A DNA stretch of 64,000 nucleotides from Trichomonas vaginalis G3 (GCF_026262505.1 NC_067207.1:4286252-4350251); one strand, 5' to 3'. Shown: positions 54,301 to 63,674, counted from the first letter of the stretch. Notes: generated by a model not told the origin, from the sequence alone. Program-made: numbers and translations.

Positions 54301-56304
54301 ATCGTTCTGCGGATTCCAATCACTATCATAAATGATGCATCTATCAGCAGATGTCAGGTTAATTCCGACACCTCCGGCCCTTGTACAGAGTAAAAATACA
54401 AATATATCTTCTTGTTCCTGGAAATCATCAATTGAGGCCTGCCTGTCTTTACCACGTACTGTTCCATCAATTCTTCTGTATTTATAATTGCGATATGTCA
54501 ACATATCTTGTAATAAATCCAGCATTTTCGTCATTTGACTGAAAATAAGTACTCTGTGGCCTTCCTTTTTGAGATTTGCCAGTAGTTTATCAACCAAAAT
54601 CAGCTTTCCTGAGGTTCTAATTAGAGTTTCAAGTTCGAATTCGTTTGTTCTCTCTTTTAGACCAAGCTGTTGCATTTTTTCTATAAGAATAGCGTCTTCC
54701 GCTCCTGTTATCAAGTAAGGATGGTTGCAAACTTTCCTTAATTCCATTGATATGTTATTCAAATTGGCCAAACGACGTTTTTCGCATCTTGTAAGGAATT
54801 CCTGATTTTTTGTGAATACGGCTCTGTAGTATTCCCGTTGAGATTTCGTCATTCCGCATTCAATAATGATTTCTTCAAGGGGAATAAGCTTTTTCTCGAC
54901 ATCTCCTTTAAGTCTTCGAAGCATGAATGGTTCTATGAGTTCTTTTAGCTCTACAATTTGCTTCTTTTCACTCAAATCTGCAAATGATTCGGAAAACTTT
55001 GTACGATCATCGAAAAGTTGAGGGTCAATGAAATTAAGAAGTGTAAAAAGCTCGCCGATGTTGTTTTGAAGTGGAGTTCCCGTCATCAAAACTTTATATT
55101 GAGATTTAAATTCTTTTACAGCAAGAAGTAGCTTCGAAGTATGACTTTTTAGACGATGTGCTTCATCGAAAACGAGAACTTGCCATTCGAATTGCTCAAA
55201 AACTGTTTTGCTTTTTAACGCGATTTCTCCTGTAGTTAGCATTATTTGGAATCGAGGGATTTCTGTCCCTTCGTAGTATAATTCGTTTTCAAATATTAAC
55301 TGTCGCTCAATTTTTGTTCCTCTTAAAATTAAAACTTTAAGATCCGTCCAATCTGTTAATTCTCTATACCAATGGTCCAATGTACTTAACGGAACAACTA
55401 TAAGGAATGGTCCGAATATTTTTTGTGATTTGTTCAAGAAATCCAAGAAAGTTGAGACTTGTGCTGTTTTTCCAAGTCCCATTTCATCGGCGATGATGGC
55501 ATTGTTATTTTTAAACCAAGAATGTATTAAAAAGTTCAAGCCATCAAGCTGGTATTTGTATAAAACTTTTCCAGATTTCGATTTTGGAGCCACAGAAACT
55601 GGTTTGAAGTCCGAGAGTGGTCCCTTTGGACGATTCTGACATTCGTCAGCAGGAGGAGGTGTATTATATTCGCTTATCAAGTCCTTACAATCAAGAGAAT
55701 TTTCATCTTCCCAAGTTGCATCTTCTCTATCTAGATCTGTCCAGAGAACTAAATATTCGCTCTTGCCGTCAACTGTCCTGTGAGCAAGAATTTTCTCTGG
55801 TATATCGTATTTTGGAGGATAATATGGTTGTGATGGCGGATTCAATGGATTTCGTGCAAAATATTTCTTGATTTTGTTCTGGTTGTTTATATCTTTTGGT
55901 TCGTGTATCCATTCTGAATGTTTGTATGCTTTTCCTACGTATTTGACTAAAAATGATACACTTTTATCTTGTTCATAACGGTGTGATAAAATTTTATCAA
56001 TTTTCTTCTCACGTATGGCTATAAATTCACCTCTTTCATTGTAAAGTGACTCGATCGGGTTACCTTTAGACATGGAAGATTGATTACCCGAACTTACATC
56101 ATCCGAGTAATAATATGGATTATCAGAATAATAATCTGATGCTTCCTCGGAATATCCGTTTGATTTTGCCGCATTTTGATCGGAAGAAGAATTATTTCCA
56201 TTTTTATTTCGGTTTCTATTTCCAGTTCGCTTAATTTTGGCTGGCACCGACTTGGTGTTTGGTGAATCCAACTCATTTTCAGAGTTGTTGTCTGATTCAG
56301 TCAT
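51385..56304 (-). CDS. CHD-type chromodomain SNF2 helicase with C-terminal FYRN-FYRC module
   Basis: A 1639-residue protein. Residues 1-80 are acidic/serine-rich. Tandem chromodomains lie at about 105-145 (FLVKYVGKAYKHSEWIHEP) and 165-205 (EYLVLWTDLDREDATWE). The SNF2 ATPase spans about 245-540, with MGLGKTAQ (Walker A, near 272), VFDEAHRLK (DEAH box, near 380) and MTGTPLQNN. The helicase C-terminal domain reaches about 690 (VGINLTSADRCIIYD, ARCHRIGQT). A CHD-type SANT/SLIDE region lies near 990-1100. Residues about 1315-1450 match FYRN then FYRC (YHNERYAYPVGFLSEHLFSS, PIFRVRVKDDPDTFYDG, SGPGYFGLSAPQVMKMILKLP). A proline-rich tail follows. It should slide or remodel nucleosomes using ATP. FYR modules are known from MLL, TBRG1 and some demethylases; here one is fused to a CHD motor. 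Intact frame. Confidence 0.95.
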   Translation of the reverse strand: MTESDNNSENELDSPNTKSVPAKIKRTGNRNRNKNGNNSSSDQNAAKSNGYSEEASDYYSDNPYYYSDDVSSGNQSSMSKGNPIESLYNERGEFIAIREKKIDKILSHRYEQDKSVSFLVKYVGKAYKHSEWIHEPKDINNQNKIKKYFARNPLNPPSQPYYPPKYDIPEKILAHRTVDGKSEYLVLWTDLDREDATWEDENSLDCKDLISEYNTPPPADECQNRPKGPLSDFKPVSVAPKSKSGKVLYKYQLDGLNFLIHSWFKNNNAIIADEMGLGKTAQVSTFLDFLNKSQKIFGPFLIVVPLSTLDHWYRELTDWTDLKVLILRGTKIERQLIFENELYYEGTEIPRFQIMLTTGEIALKSKTVFEQFEWQVLVFDEAHRLKSHTSKLLLAVKEFKSQYKVLMTGTPLQNNIGELFTLLNFIDPQLFDDRTKFSESFADLSEKKQIVELKELIEPFMLRRLKGDVEKKLIPLEEIIIECGMTKSQREYYRAVFTKNQEFLTRCEKRRLANLNNISMELRKVCNHPYLITGAEDAILIEKMQQLGLKERTNEFELETLIRTSGKLILVDKLLANLKKEGHRVLIFSQMTKMLDLLQDMLTYRNYKYRRIDGTVRGKDRQASIDDFQEQEDIFVFLLCTRAGGVGINLTSADRCIIYDSDWNPQNDIQATARCHRIGQTKEVKMYRLITKNSYERSMFDTASKKLGLDKAILENDTEHKDAKELEKMIKIGAYHAFEDDENANEINEDEDINAIIERSEKHIHDPSSGQSFSKIQFNITEKEEDTKIFDDPNFWKKYLGETPEQNPETDIMPERRLKKTQSTDFVDMTSDSDNEEESNESYETDNSDVDDNHEPVNKKVFGAWTRKVTSAFIVFLTKFGFSRSPEFLQEYQLEMRSGEIMSVAKIFCKWMIKSLNAENVTFPAVERFIKDKIDNFELGFDRYKNDSLLQTVTHNAKNRLTKIQTAEYVYQLCSTASGLDDICCPDIKPTVNEKWSVHDDRILLKLTWELGLGEVTNEQIINIRKSLNRESREDEIVNTYDLTERVRQIIQRIMTMFNNFKSRQSGYNLTFNNTTAKRSLEQLNIQEHRRIIELLEDIGIVNRNLFFERLGPVKNPEDHYKYAERIVHECKALMDLQEVNQEAYPERLCVSAAKTIFITDRIMAEIQICLAENKLTTERREVSRIIFENGFQLAITNPIVQKFMMPQKFCVETLHALMMKALSLDHILQARENTTSMHVFVNHLENSEPKEIQSEENIQTVVKEGHQRKAKSAAARKVLREELQKQKQLKIKTKTDENEKEDDNLFDESGKPRLPMHIGTCLVIVNLGEIVYDRDGYHNERYAYPVGFLSEHLFSSPTDPKKRVWYQSMILDGGERPIFRVRVKDDPDTFYDGNVPSNPWLNAIRVVENRKRQLGLNCCKNISVSGPGYFGLSAPQVMKMILKLPNIEKLKKLNRADPNEVDLPRKAHVKTSEPKMKINKNSKLSPSIQNALHKMNLDNRRAPSPPSTPPPPPPRPTPAQVSQTVKNQQKPKRTYTHRKPRQIQTSSHLDSDDAEVIGSIIVDNEFEPSAVMTPENSSSESESDKEFKDPVIERQISTVQGLKSDFSKLIKSHLSSEIHITLPSDVSNILEVLDNCSF

Positions 56305-56313
56305 ATTTTAGGC

Positions 56314-56318
56314 AAAGG
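56314..56318 (-). promoter_or_regulatory. M5-type initiator candidate of the CHD-FYR gene
   Basis: CCTTT on the minus strand, ten bases upstream of ATG 56304, fits the M5 motif reported to act as an alternative initiator in T. vaginalis. The Maverick terminus lies about 110 bases further upstream. Confidence 0.45.
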
Positions 56319-56436
56319 AAAATCGAAGTTTCTGTTTATAAAATTGACAAAAAAATTGAATTTATCAGGGGTAAGAGTTGATTTGGAATACTCACTTGTC
56401 TTATTTCTTATATGTAAAATTAAAAAAAGAAAAAAA

Positions 56437-56544
56437 AAGGTAGTGGGGCTTCCAGGCGCGTTGCGCCCTCTAGCCCTGAAGATGTTTAGTATAAATGAAG
56501 TTTATATTCGGAGGGCTTCCAGGCGCGTTGCGCCCTCTAGCCCA
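56437..56544. repeat. Maverick terminal motif, present twice
   Basis: The GC-rich motif GGCTTCCAGGCGCGTTGCGC with the following CCTCTAGCCC occurs at 56454-56483 and again at 56515-56544 in direct orientation. Each copy is self-complementary (GGGCT/AGCCC, GGCGC/GCGCC). The left Maverick shows one copy at its end in the part seen here. Confidence 0.8.
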
Positions 56545-56766
56545 TAAGAAATTTTTCCCAAGACCCAAGAGGAGGACCGAACCCCAGCCGACCAGCCGGT
56601 GACTTTTTTGTAGAGCACTCAAAATAGTATAACTTTGTCCGGACAAGTAAGGGTCTATCGTCGCGACAGGAAAAGTTACAGGCGTTCCAAGGAAGTATAC
56701 TTTGAGAAGCCTTTTCCCCCTTATAGAATGAGATAGGACGGTTATTTTCTTATATACGAAAAAAAG

Positions 56767-57310
56767 AGATCTGACATTGTGTCAGATCTCAGTAAAAGTG
56801 ACATTTACATGTCAAAAAAATAGAATGAGTTTAAGTAATTAAAATTGAGGGTGAGAGTAGTATTGTATGAAATAATATTTCTCACCCTCCAATTCATCCT
56901 ATGGCGCCGAAAAAATTTTGGTGAAATGCGACCACATTTCACCAAAATTTCTCGCGCCATATAGAGAACTAGAGCCTGTGAGGTACTGATACTATCCATG
57001 TACCTCGCAGGCTCTAGTTCCAAGCCAAAATGGCTAAAAATTGCCCGCAATTGTTCACATTGCGGGCAATTTTTAGCCATTTTGGCTGGGAATTGGAGGG
57101 TGAGAGTAGTATTGTATGAAATAATATCTCTCACCCTCCAATTCATCCTATGGCGCCGAAAAAATTTTGGTGAAATGCGACCACATTTCACCAAAATTTC
57201 TCGGCGCCATATAGAGAACTAGAGCCTGTGAGGTACTGATACTATCCATGTACCTCGCAGGCTCTAGTTCCAAGCCAAAATGGCTAAAAATTGCCCGCAA
57301 TTGTTCACAT
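56767..57310. repeat. Hairpin cluster, tandemly duplicated
   Basis: A string of foldbacks inside the second Maverick: GAGATCTGACA/TGTCAGATCTC (56767-56791), GAGGGTGAGA/TCTCACCCTC (about 56848-56889), ATTTTGGTGAAATG/CATTTCACCAAAAT (about 56915-56950), an arm pair around CTAGAGCCTG (about 56966-57022), and a 29-base pair starting AGCCAAAATGGCTAAAAATT (about 57023-57088). The middle three and part of the last are repeated at 57089-57310. A repetitive 129-residue minus-strand frame across them is a by-product. Confidence 0.85.
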
Positions 57311-57552
57311 TCCCATCTTTTGTTGGTAAGACGAAGAATATGAAATAAATTATGAAGAAGATAATGATGAATAAAATATCACTTTTTATATTTTTGACAC
57401 GTAAAGTTGTCACTTTTCTGTCAAACTGTTTTTATCGTTTTCGTATATAACAATTTTACAAAACTGACAACACTTTGACCGAGTAGTTTTTTGTGCTGAA
57501 CAAAAAGTGTCATATAAACATCTGTCAAAAACCGTTTTTTACTTCACTTAAA

Positions 57553-58662
57553 ATGCCACGTAAGCTACGTAAGAATATACGTAAGAGGAAGGGAGCATTG
57601 AAACATCCAATAGTAAAAATGACACCACAACAACAGTTGCAACAACAAATGATGAATGACCCCACTATGTTGCAACAAATGTCAAGCAACCCTATGCTTT
57701 TAAACCGAGTTATTGGTGCACAGAGTGGAGGTTTAAGAGCGGCACTTTTAGCGAAAATGGCAGGCTATGGTGGAGCTGCAGACGGAACAGCTTATAACCC
57801 ACAAAGTCAAATGAATTTGAGTTCACTCAGAAATCAAATAACAGATGTCAAAAAGTCAAACATAGACATACAGAAACAAATAAGTGAAAACGAAAAGAAA
57901 GTAGAATATGACAGACACACAAAGAAACTCAATGAGTTAAACGTAGAGAAAAAGAAGAAAGAAGAACAACTGAAAGAACTAAGTACAGAGGAATATGCGA
58001 AAAAAGTGTCAGAAAAAGCAGCAGAAGTAGCAAAAATGGAACAAGATGTTATAAATTTGAAAAACCATACTACTCAATATAAAGTACTGAAAGATGAAGA
58101 AATAAAACAAAAAGCCATGAAGACATATATGGATAGCGATGAGTATAAAAAAGAAGTTGAAGCAAATGTAAAGGCAGAAAAACTTTTACAGTTGCAAAAC
58201 CAAACCGTACAGTATGAAAACTTAGCACAAGAAAGTAAAAATAACGACGCAGCCATGCAAAAGGCAATGAAAAGCGCAGAATATATAAAAGCTAATAATG
58301 ACTGGTTAGATGCCCAAGCCAACGCTAAAGCAGCCCAACTTATAGGGTCAATAAGGACAAAAATACAAGCGGATGAAGACAGTTCAAATGAAGCTTTAAT
58401 GAATGCTGACTTTAAGAATGCCTTCGAAGCTCTTCATAGTAAGGTGAAACTAGTGAACGACTTCTCATCTGGAAAGAAACTGAAGTCTGAAGGTTTCGAC
58501 AAAGAGTTAAGAGAAGTAGCACAAAATATGACGAAAATAACAGATGCAGCAACGAGACAGGCAGTTCAAAGTGCCTATGACGCCGTTAGAGCAACTGTTG
58601 TGGAAAGTCAAGAAAAAGAGTTACAACAGACCAAAACAGACCTAGTAAATGCTTTCTTATAA
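57553..58662 (+). CDS. Maverick coiled-coil protein, unrecognised
   Basis: From ATG 57553, 369 residues. The N-terminus MPRKLRKNIRKRKGALKHP is highly basic, suggesting nucleic acid binding. A Gln/Met-rich segment follows (about 25-60), then coiled coil from about 105 to 290 rich in Lys and Glu. It lies at the beginning of the gene cluster of the element. No family recognised; a core or packaging role is speculation. Confidence 0.6.
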   Translation: MPRKLRKNIRKRKGALKHPIVKMTPQQQLQQQMMNDPTMLQQMSSNPMLLNRVIGAQSGGLRAALLAKMAGYGGAADGTAYNPQSQMNLSSLRNQITDVKKSNIDIQKQISENEKKVEYDRHTKKLNELNVEKKKKEEQLKELSTEEYAKKVSEKAAEVAKMEQDVINLKNHTTQYKVLKDEEIKQKAMKTYMDSDEYKKEVEANVKAEKLLQLQNQTVQYENLAQESKNNDAAMQKAMKSAEYIKANNDWLDAQANAKAAQLIGSIRTKIQADEDSSNEALMNADFKNAFEALHSKVKLVNDFSSGKKLKSEGFDKELREVAQNMTKITDAATRQAVQSAYDAVRATVVESQEKELQQTKTDLVNAFL

Positions 58663-58704
58663 ACGAAAAGTCAGGTAGGACATTATGCTGCAGATGGAAC
58701 ATAT

Positions 58705-60204
58705 GTGCCAGCAGGTGGAACTTATATACCACCAAACCCTCCAAGAGAAGCACCTGCACCAGGACTACCTAAAACATTTACATCGTCACATGGACACAGA
58801 CACAGGCATGCACCAAAACCAACACAACAACCAACACAACAACCAACAGTTCAAAATCCAGCACAGCAACCAACAGTTCAAAACCCTGCACAGCAACCAA
58901 CAGTTCAAAATCCAGCACCACAACAACAACCAACACAACAACCAACAGTTCAAAATCCAGCACCACAACAACAACCAAAACCAACAGTTCAAAATCCAGC
59001 ACAGCAACCAACAGTTCAAAACCCTGCACAGCAACCAACAGTTCAAAACCCTGCACAGCAACCAACAGTTCAAAATCCAGCACAACAACAACAACCAGCA
59101 CAACAACAACAACCAACAGTTCAAAATCCAGCACCACAACCAAAACCAGCACAACAACCAACAGTTCAAAACCCTGCACAACAACAACCACAAACAGAGC
59201 AAGGACATAAAAGAAGTAGAGAAAAAGGAAACCAAGAATTCTTAAAAATGCTTAAGGAAGATTATGGTTACCCAGATACTCTTGACTTTAGTGACAGATA
59301 TAAAGAAGCTATTAGAAAGTTCAAGGAAGGAAATACTGACCCGAACCTATTTAGCTTTATGGCTCAGCACCAAATGGGATATAATCTCAAACCTGGAAAA
59401 TACAAGCTCGCTAAGGGATATGATTTAATAGCATATCATCCAAATGACATGAATGAATTTACTCCGAGATATTTGGTGTCAGAGCTAAATGATAATTCAA
59501 CTCTCTTCATGAAACGCGTAAAAAATAGAGACGGAACGAAAGAAGAAAGGTTTATGAGTCCGGATGACTTAGATAGGGAACTTTTTAAAAACGGTCTCGG
59601 AATATATGAAATGCCAGCAGATGAGGTACAAGAAACTCAACAGGAAGAAGTTCAGATACAACCAGACATGGAAGAAATAGTTCAGCAACAACAGCTAGAA
59701 GAGCCTGAAGGAAACGAACAAGTCCCTCCTTTGGAAACTAACTTCACAGAACTAGATGAAGATTTGGAACAGCCGAAAAATCTTGACCCTCAACAAGTGT
59801 ATGCGGAGAATATGGAATCTTTCCAAGAGTCTAAGAAAAATTCGGCTGACATAGTAGAAGAATATCGAAAAATGTTCGCCGACATACAAAAGACTCCAAC
59901 ATCAGATGAAAATATTCAGCATAGAATGGAAGTACTGAAAGATAATGTACGCAAATACAATAATCCTTTTTACTTACGACCATATAACGTTCAATCTTTG
60001 GCTGAACTCGGTGAAAATAAAAGGTTAAATTTCAACAAAACATATAGAAATGAAACATTGTTTAAAGTTCATTCAGAACCTAACCAATATGGAAACAAAC
60101 CTACTTTTGTTTCTGCAGACTATGGAACTACAATGAGATGGGGTCATAAAGCTAATCCGGATAGGTGGTTCATAAACTTACAACCACAATTCAAGAAGTT
60201 GTAG
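58705..60204 (+). CDS. Maverick Pro/Gln repeat protein, unrecognised
   Basis: About 499 residues without a clear ATG at the start. Residues about 45-165 are tandem QQPTVQNPA repeats (ten or more). The C-terminal two thirds look globular to acidic (YGYPDTLDFSDRYKEAIRKF, later FYLRPYNVQSLAELGE). It lies between the coiled-coil gene and the gene at 60210. The repeat causes several long shadow frames on both strands. Family not recognised. Confidence 0.55.
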   Translation: MPAGGTYIPPNPPREAPAPGLPKTFTSSHGHRHRHAPKPTQQPTQQPTVQNPAQQPTVQNPAQQPTVQNPAPQQQPTQQPTVQNPAPQQQPKPTVQNPAQQPTVQNPAQQPTVQNPAQQPTVQNPAQQQQPAQQQQPTVQNPAPQPKPAQQPTVQNPAQQQPQTEQGHKRSREKGNQEFLKMLKEDYGYPDTLDFSDRYKEAIRKFKEGNTDPNLFSFMAQHQMGYNLKPGKYKLAKGYDLIAYHPNDMNEFTPRYLVSELNDNSTLFMKRVKNRDGTKEERFMSPDDLDRELFKNGLGIYEMPADEVQETQQEEVQIQPDMEEIVQQQQLEEPEGNEQVPPLETNFTELDEDLEQPKNLDPQQVYAENMESFQESKKNSADIVEEYRKMFADIQKTPTSDENIQHRMEVLKDNVRKYNNPFYLRPYNVQSLAELGENKRLNFNKTYRNETLFKVHSEPNQYGNKPTFVSADYGTTMRWGHKANPDRWFINLQPQFKKL

Positions 60205-60209
60205 ACGCA

Positions 60210-61121
60210 ATGGAAGTGAATGGTGAACCAGATATAGCTGGTATTTTCAGCGCGGCTTTAATGCCATTGAAAGATATGAAAGATGCAGATATTTTGGACC
60301 AGTATGAAATGAACATGGCTGATGGAAATATAACACCTGACGTTCTAAAACATTTATCTCAAAGAACTACACAGAACCATAGAGATGGTATATTTGGTGA
60401 AGAGTTTAGAAAGACAGTTAGGGAGAGAGAAGGAAGAGAACCTATTGTACATGACCTTGCAAACGAAAGTTTACAAAATGTCATAAAAACTTACTTTGCA
60501 GACAATGAACTGAGAAGGGATGAATATTTAAGAAAACTCAAATGGACAGTACCAAATGAAATGTTAGTATTGAAAAACATGTTCCATGACAAAATAAAAC
60601 CAACTACAGAAATAAATGACGCAAGACTGAAACGTTGGGTAAAAGCTTTCCCATTCACAAAAGATATTATTGGTTACATGGAAAGAAAACCAGAATGGCT
60701 ACAAAAACATATATTTGGAAACGAGCTTATTCCATATGGACAAGCTCTGTTTGAAGAGCTTGAACCGGAAACTCAGGAAAGAGTCATGCAAACAATACGC
60801 GAAGACTCAAATACAAACTATGACAAAATCTTTCTAGGATATAGGTTACCTGAGATGGGCGACCAGAGCCCAAAGGCAAAAAGGACATGGGAAATTTACA
60901 ACATACTAGGTGAACATGAGGCAAAGATGCAACAACTTGAAGCAGAGGGCAAGTTACCAAAAGCGACACCAAAGAAGAAGAGAAGAGTAGAACAAAGTGA
61001 AAGTAGTGAAGAAGTAACTTCATCTAGTGAAAGTAGTGGCAATGAAGGAAAAAGAAGAGTTAAAAACTCAGTCAGGAAGAAAGTGAAGCTTGGTCCGAGT
61101 GGGTTCTATTATGACACATAA
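60210..61121 (+). CDS. Maverick hypothetical protein
   Basis: From ATG 60210, 303 residues, mostly helical, with an acidic/serine-rich segment near the end (ESSEEVTSSSESSGNEGKRR) followed by a basic tail. It starts 6 bases after the stop of the previous frame and ends 33 bases before the capsid gene, on the same strand. Family not recognised. Confidence 0.6.
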   Translation: MEVNGEPDIAGIFSAALMPLKDMKDADILDQYEMNMADGNITPDVLKHLSQRTTQNHRDGIFGEEFRKTVREREGREPIVHDLANESLQNVIKTYFADNELRRDEYLRKLKWTVPNEMLVLKNMFHDKIKPTTEINDARLKRWVKAFPFTKDIIGYMERKPEWLQKHIFGNELIPYGQALFEELEPETQERVMQTIREDSNTNYDKIFLGYRLPEMGDQSPKAKRTWEIYNILGEHEAKMQQLEAEGKLPKATPKKKRRVEQSESSEEVTSSSESSGNEGKRRVKNSVRKKVKLGPSGFYYDT

Positions 61122-61153
61122 ATCCAACTATTCTATATTTTTACCCATATGAA

Positions 61154-62764
61154 ATGTACGCCGCTCAGAATATAACGCCAACAGTTTTGGATGCCATGAA
61201 CGGAAATGTTTCCGAATGGTATAACGAATGCGACAATGCCATTAGAAGGTCAGAAATAGTTCCTGGAACTTACGAATATACAACTGCTGTTTCTTATGGA
61301 AATGTAGGTGAGTTTGGAGAAGGTTCTTCAACAACAGTAGATATTGCTTGCGACAGGTTTCACATTATTTCTATTGACAACTCATTCTTATACGTGGAAC
61401 AAGACATTGAAATAAAACCTTCTGCCAAGTTGTCTGACAAGAAAGGTTGCAATGGAATTTTCTATGTCGGATACCAATATGCTCCAGAAGTTTTCATGGG
61501 ATATAAGATATATTCTAACTCTGACTTAGTTCAAACAGTAACATGGGCAAACTATGAATGGTTCGCTTTGAGAAACTCAGTACAACCACAAGCTAGAGAA
61601 CAAACAGACCAGTATGCAAGTATTGAAAAAATAAGAAGACTTGACCCTAACGTTCCAGGAGTTTATGTTAACCTTTCTGGTTCAGATGGAACTGCTGCCA
61701 CTAAAGTAAAACTGAAACTTAGAGTTCCTTTGTCATCTTTCCTCATCTTCAGGTTTTTAAGATACTTACCAAACTGGGCAGGAAAAATTTCTATTGAACT
61801 TACTCCAAGCAAAAATAACTTAGTCATTGCACCAACACAAGACCCATTCACTATTACAGACGTAAAGGGAACAAATCAAACGTCATTCGCCGAATTTTGC
61901 AAAGACAAAGTTGACTTAGACTTTGGTTTCTCAAACTTCAACAATGAAGTAAACTATTATTTCAATGCTGCTGGAACTGCTTGGGACCCAGTTAAGTTTA
62001 CATGCGAACAGTTTGAATGCAAGAGAATAGAAAGCAGACTTGCAGTCTATATGTTGGACCCAGATATTTCAAATGCTTTAGCTGCCAAATATATTGCAGT
62101 TCCACTTATGTTCCCTATACACCAAATATCTGTCAAAGACTTTGCAGGTGAAGTTGGAAACCAAAATCCAGGAGCCGAAGGTGCAAGAACAGATATTGCT
62201 TTAACAACTGCAATGAAACATGCAGATACTATGTTTGTACTGTTCAGACGAACTATAAATGACTATTCTTGTTTCTACAACCCTGGTATTAAATATCATA
62301 TAAACATAGATGGCAAATATTATCCAAGAGAAGAATATTCTACAGTTGAGGATATGAGGTCATACAACTTGACATTAGATGCTATGAACTTTAACAACAA
62401 CTTCACAACAACCATTAACCCTGAAATGCAAAGTTCTATTATGCCATATGTGAAAGTATGGACTCATACAGGAGGTCAAAAAACTCAATATACAAATGGA
62501 GACCGTTCAAACTTTTGGCTTGGCATTCCATTTGCTGACTCAGAAGACTTTATGGGTGGTATTTCAACTGTTGGTACAGTTCAAATACAATATACTGGTG
62601 ACAGAGACGGCCCAGATGAATTGAAAGCAAAGAAGTTTACAAAACCAATAGCACTTTTCACGGAAGATGCTCTTTTGAAGATTCGTTCGATGAAACCTGC
62701 TGGGGCTCCTCAGATTGGCATAACGACAGCTTCCATCGAGCAGATTTTGGCAGCAGGTCAGTAA
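61154..62764 (+). CDS. Maverick major capsid protein (double jelly-roll type)
   Basis: A 536-residue beta-rich protein. Size, an N-terminal region with short helices followed by many strands (FHIISIDNSFLYVEQDIEI), and two broad beta-rich halves fit the double jelly-roll major capsid protein proposed for Polintons. The neighbouring gene content supports this. The identification is by length, composition and context rather than a single sharp motif. The frame looks whole. Confidence 0.65.
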   Translation: MYAAQNITPTVLDAMNGNVSEWYNECDNAIRRSEIVPGTYEYTTAVSYGNVGEFGEGSSTTVDIACDRFHIISIDNSFLYVEQDIEIKPSAKLSDKKGCNGIFYVGYQYAPEVFMGYKIYSNSDLVQTVTWANYEWFALRNSVQPQAREQTDQYASIEKIRRLDPNVPGVYVNLSGSDGTAATKVKLKLRVPLSSFLIFRFLRYLPNWAGKISIELTPSKNNLVIAPTQDPFTITDVKGTNQTSFAEFCKDKVDLDFGFSNFNNEVNYYFNAAGTAWDPVKFTCEQFECKRIESRLAVYMLDPDISNALAAKYIAVPLMFPIHQISVKDFAGEVGNQNPGAEGARTDIALTTAMKHADTMFVLFRRTINDYSCFYNPGIKYHINIDGKYYPREEYSTVEDMRSYNLTLDAMNFNNNFTTTINPEMQSSIMPYVKVWTHTGGQKTQYTNGDRSNFWLGIPFADSEDFMGGISTVGTVQIQYTGDRDGPDELKAKKFTKPIALFTEDALLKIRSMKPAGAPQIGITTASIEQILAAGQ

Positions 62765-63077
62765 GTTGTTCTTGAACTGACTTCTCTCCGTCAAATATTG
62801 ACAGTACGCCAGTTTTGACATAATATTGTATTATAAACTTTCCTTTAGTAATATCTGTAAGTTTTGAAGTTATATTTTTGTCTGCTTCAAGAACTTTCAC
62901 CATTTCAGTTATACCAACTTTCTTTGCTTTATGAAAATATTTTGGTTCAGCAAATATTGCTATTCTATAACATTTACCATTGTTTGTGTAAAGAACTATT
63001 CTGTCAATGTATTTGTATTGTTTGTGAGTATAAACTTTGTTCTGCTTCAATTCAATAAGATATCCGAATACGTCCAT
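62658..63077 (-). CDS. Maverick small minus-strand protein
   Basis: A 139-residue protein from ATG 63077, with N-terminus MDVFGYLIELKQNKVYTHKQ and a strand-rich middle. Its 3' end overlaps the end of the capsid gene by about 105 bases on the opposite strand. It is divergent from the next gene with an 18-base gap, the same tight divergent arrangement seen in the left Maverick. Family not recognised. Confidence 0.5.
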   Translation of the reverse strand: MDVFGYLIELKQNKVYTHKQYKYIDRIVLYTNNGKCYRIAIFAEPKYFHKAKKVGITEMVKVLEADKNITSKLTDITKGKFIIQYYVKTGVLSIFDGEKSVQEQLTDLLPKSARWKLSLCQSEEPQQVSSNESSKEHLP

Positions 63078-63095
63078 CTTTTTATTCTAAGTAAA

Positions 63096-63674
63096 ATGTC
63101 ATTTCCGAAAAATAGAAGCGTAAGTGTTTCAAAAGGTTTAATGGCGGTGGCAGATGTGAAGTTAAATTCACCAACTCAAACAAACAGTCAAAGTGCTGTT
63201 GTCAATGTCAAAGACAGAGATGTTGAAGTGGGGAAACCATACGAAGACGAAGATGGTATAACAATTGTTCCTGTAAAAGAACCAACATATCCTGAAGTTA
63301 ACAGAGACTTAAGTTCTGTTGCAGATATTCGAAACGACTACCAACAACTGAAAGACAAACTTCAAACTCAGGAGAAGATTTGTCAAGCTTTAAGTATAAT
63401 GTTAAACTTGGTCGAACACAACCCTGTAAAAGTGAACTCATATGTCATTGCACCTCATGAAGTTTTGAAAGAACTATTGAAACTTTTGACAGAGGCAGAC
63501 GATATAAACATCAAAGAAATAGAACCCGACATTAGTTGCTGTGGTGTTTCATATAATGTCATTGACAAGATATACGTTATGAAAGGAGGTGAAACGTTGA
63601 ACTTAAAATATAGTTTCCCAGACGTTATAAAAATATTTGACGACCACAACATTTCATTAAAATTTATTTGCTAA
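63096..63674 (+). CDS. Maverick structural-type protein, unrecognised
   Basis: From ATG 63096 (MSFPKNRSVSVSKG), 192 residues. The first 70 are polar and disordered; a helical middle (YQQLKDKLQTQEKICQALSIML) precedes a beta-rich end. An earlier non-ATG start is not credible because it overlaps the divergent gene. Family not recognised. Confidence 0.55.
   Translation: MSFPKNRSVSVSKGLMAVADVKLNSPTQTNSQSAVVNVKDRDVEVGKPYEDEDGITIVPVKEPTYPEVNRDLSSVADIRNDYQQLKDKLQTQEKICQALSIMLNLVEHNPVKVNSYVIAPHEVLKELLKLLTEADDINIKEIEPDISCCGVSYNVIDKIYVMKGGETLNLKYSFPDVIKIFDDHNISLKFIC

Noticed and set aside
56805-57194. 129-codon minus-strand frame with an internally repeated sequence
   Set aside because: It lies on duplicated hairpins and its repeat equals the DNA repeat, so it is most likely non-coding.
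58685-59245. Gln/His-rich plus-strand frame and Val/Leu-rich minus frames over the Pro/Gln repeat
   Set aside because: They are frame shadows of the QQPTVQNPA repeat in the overlapping gene.
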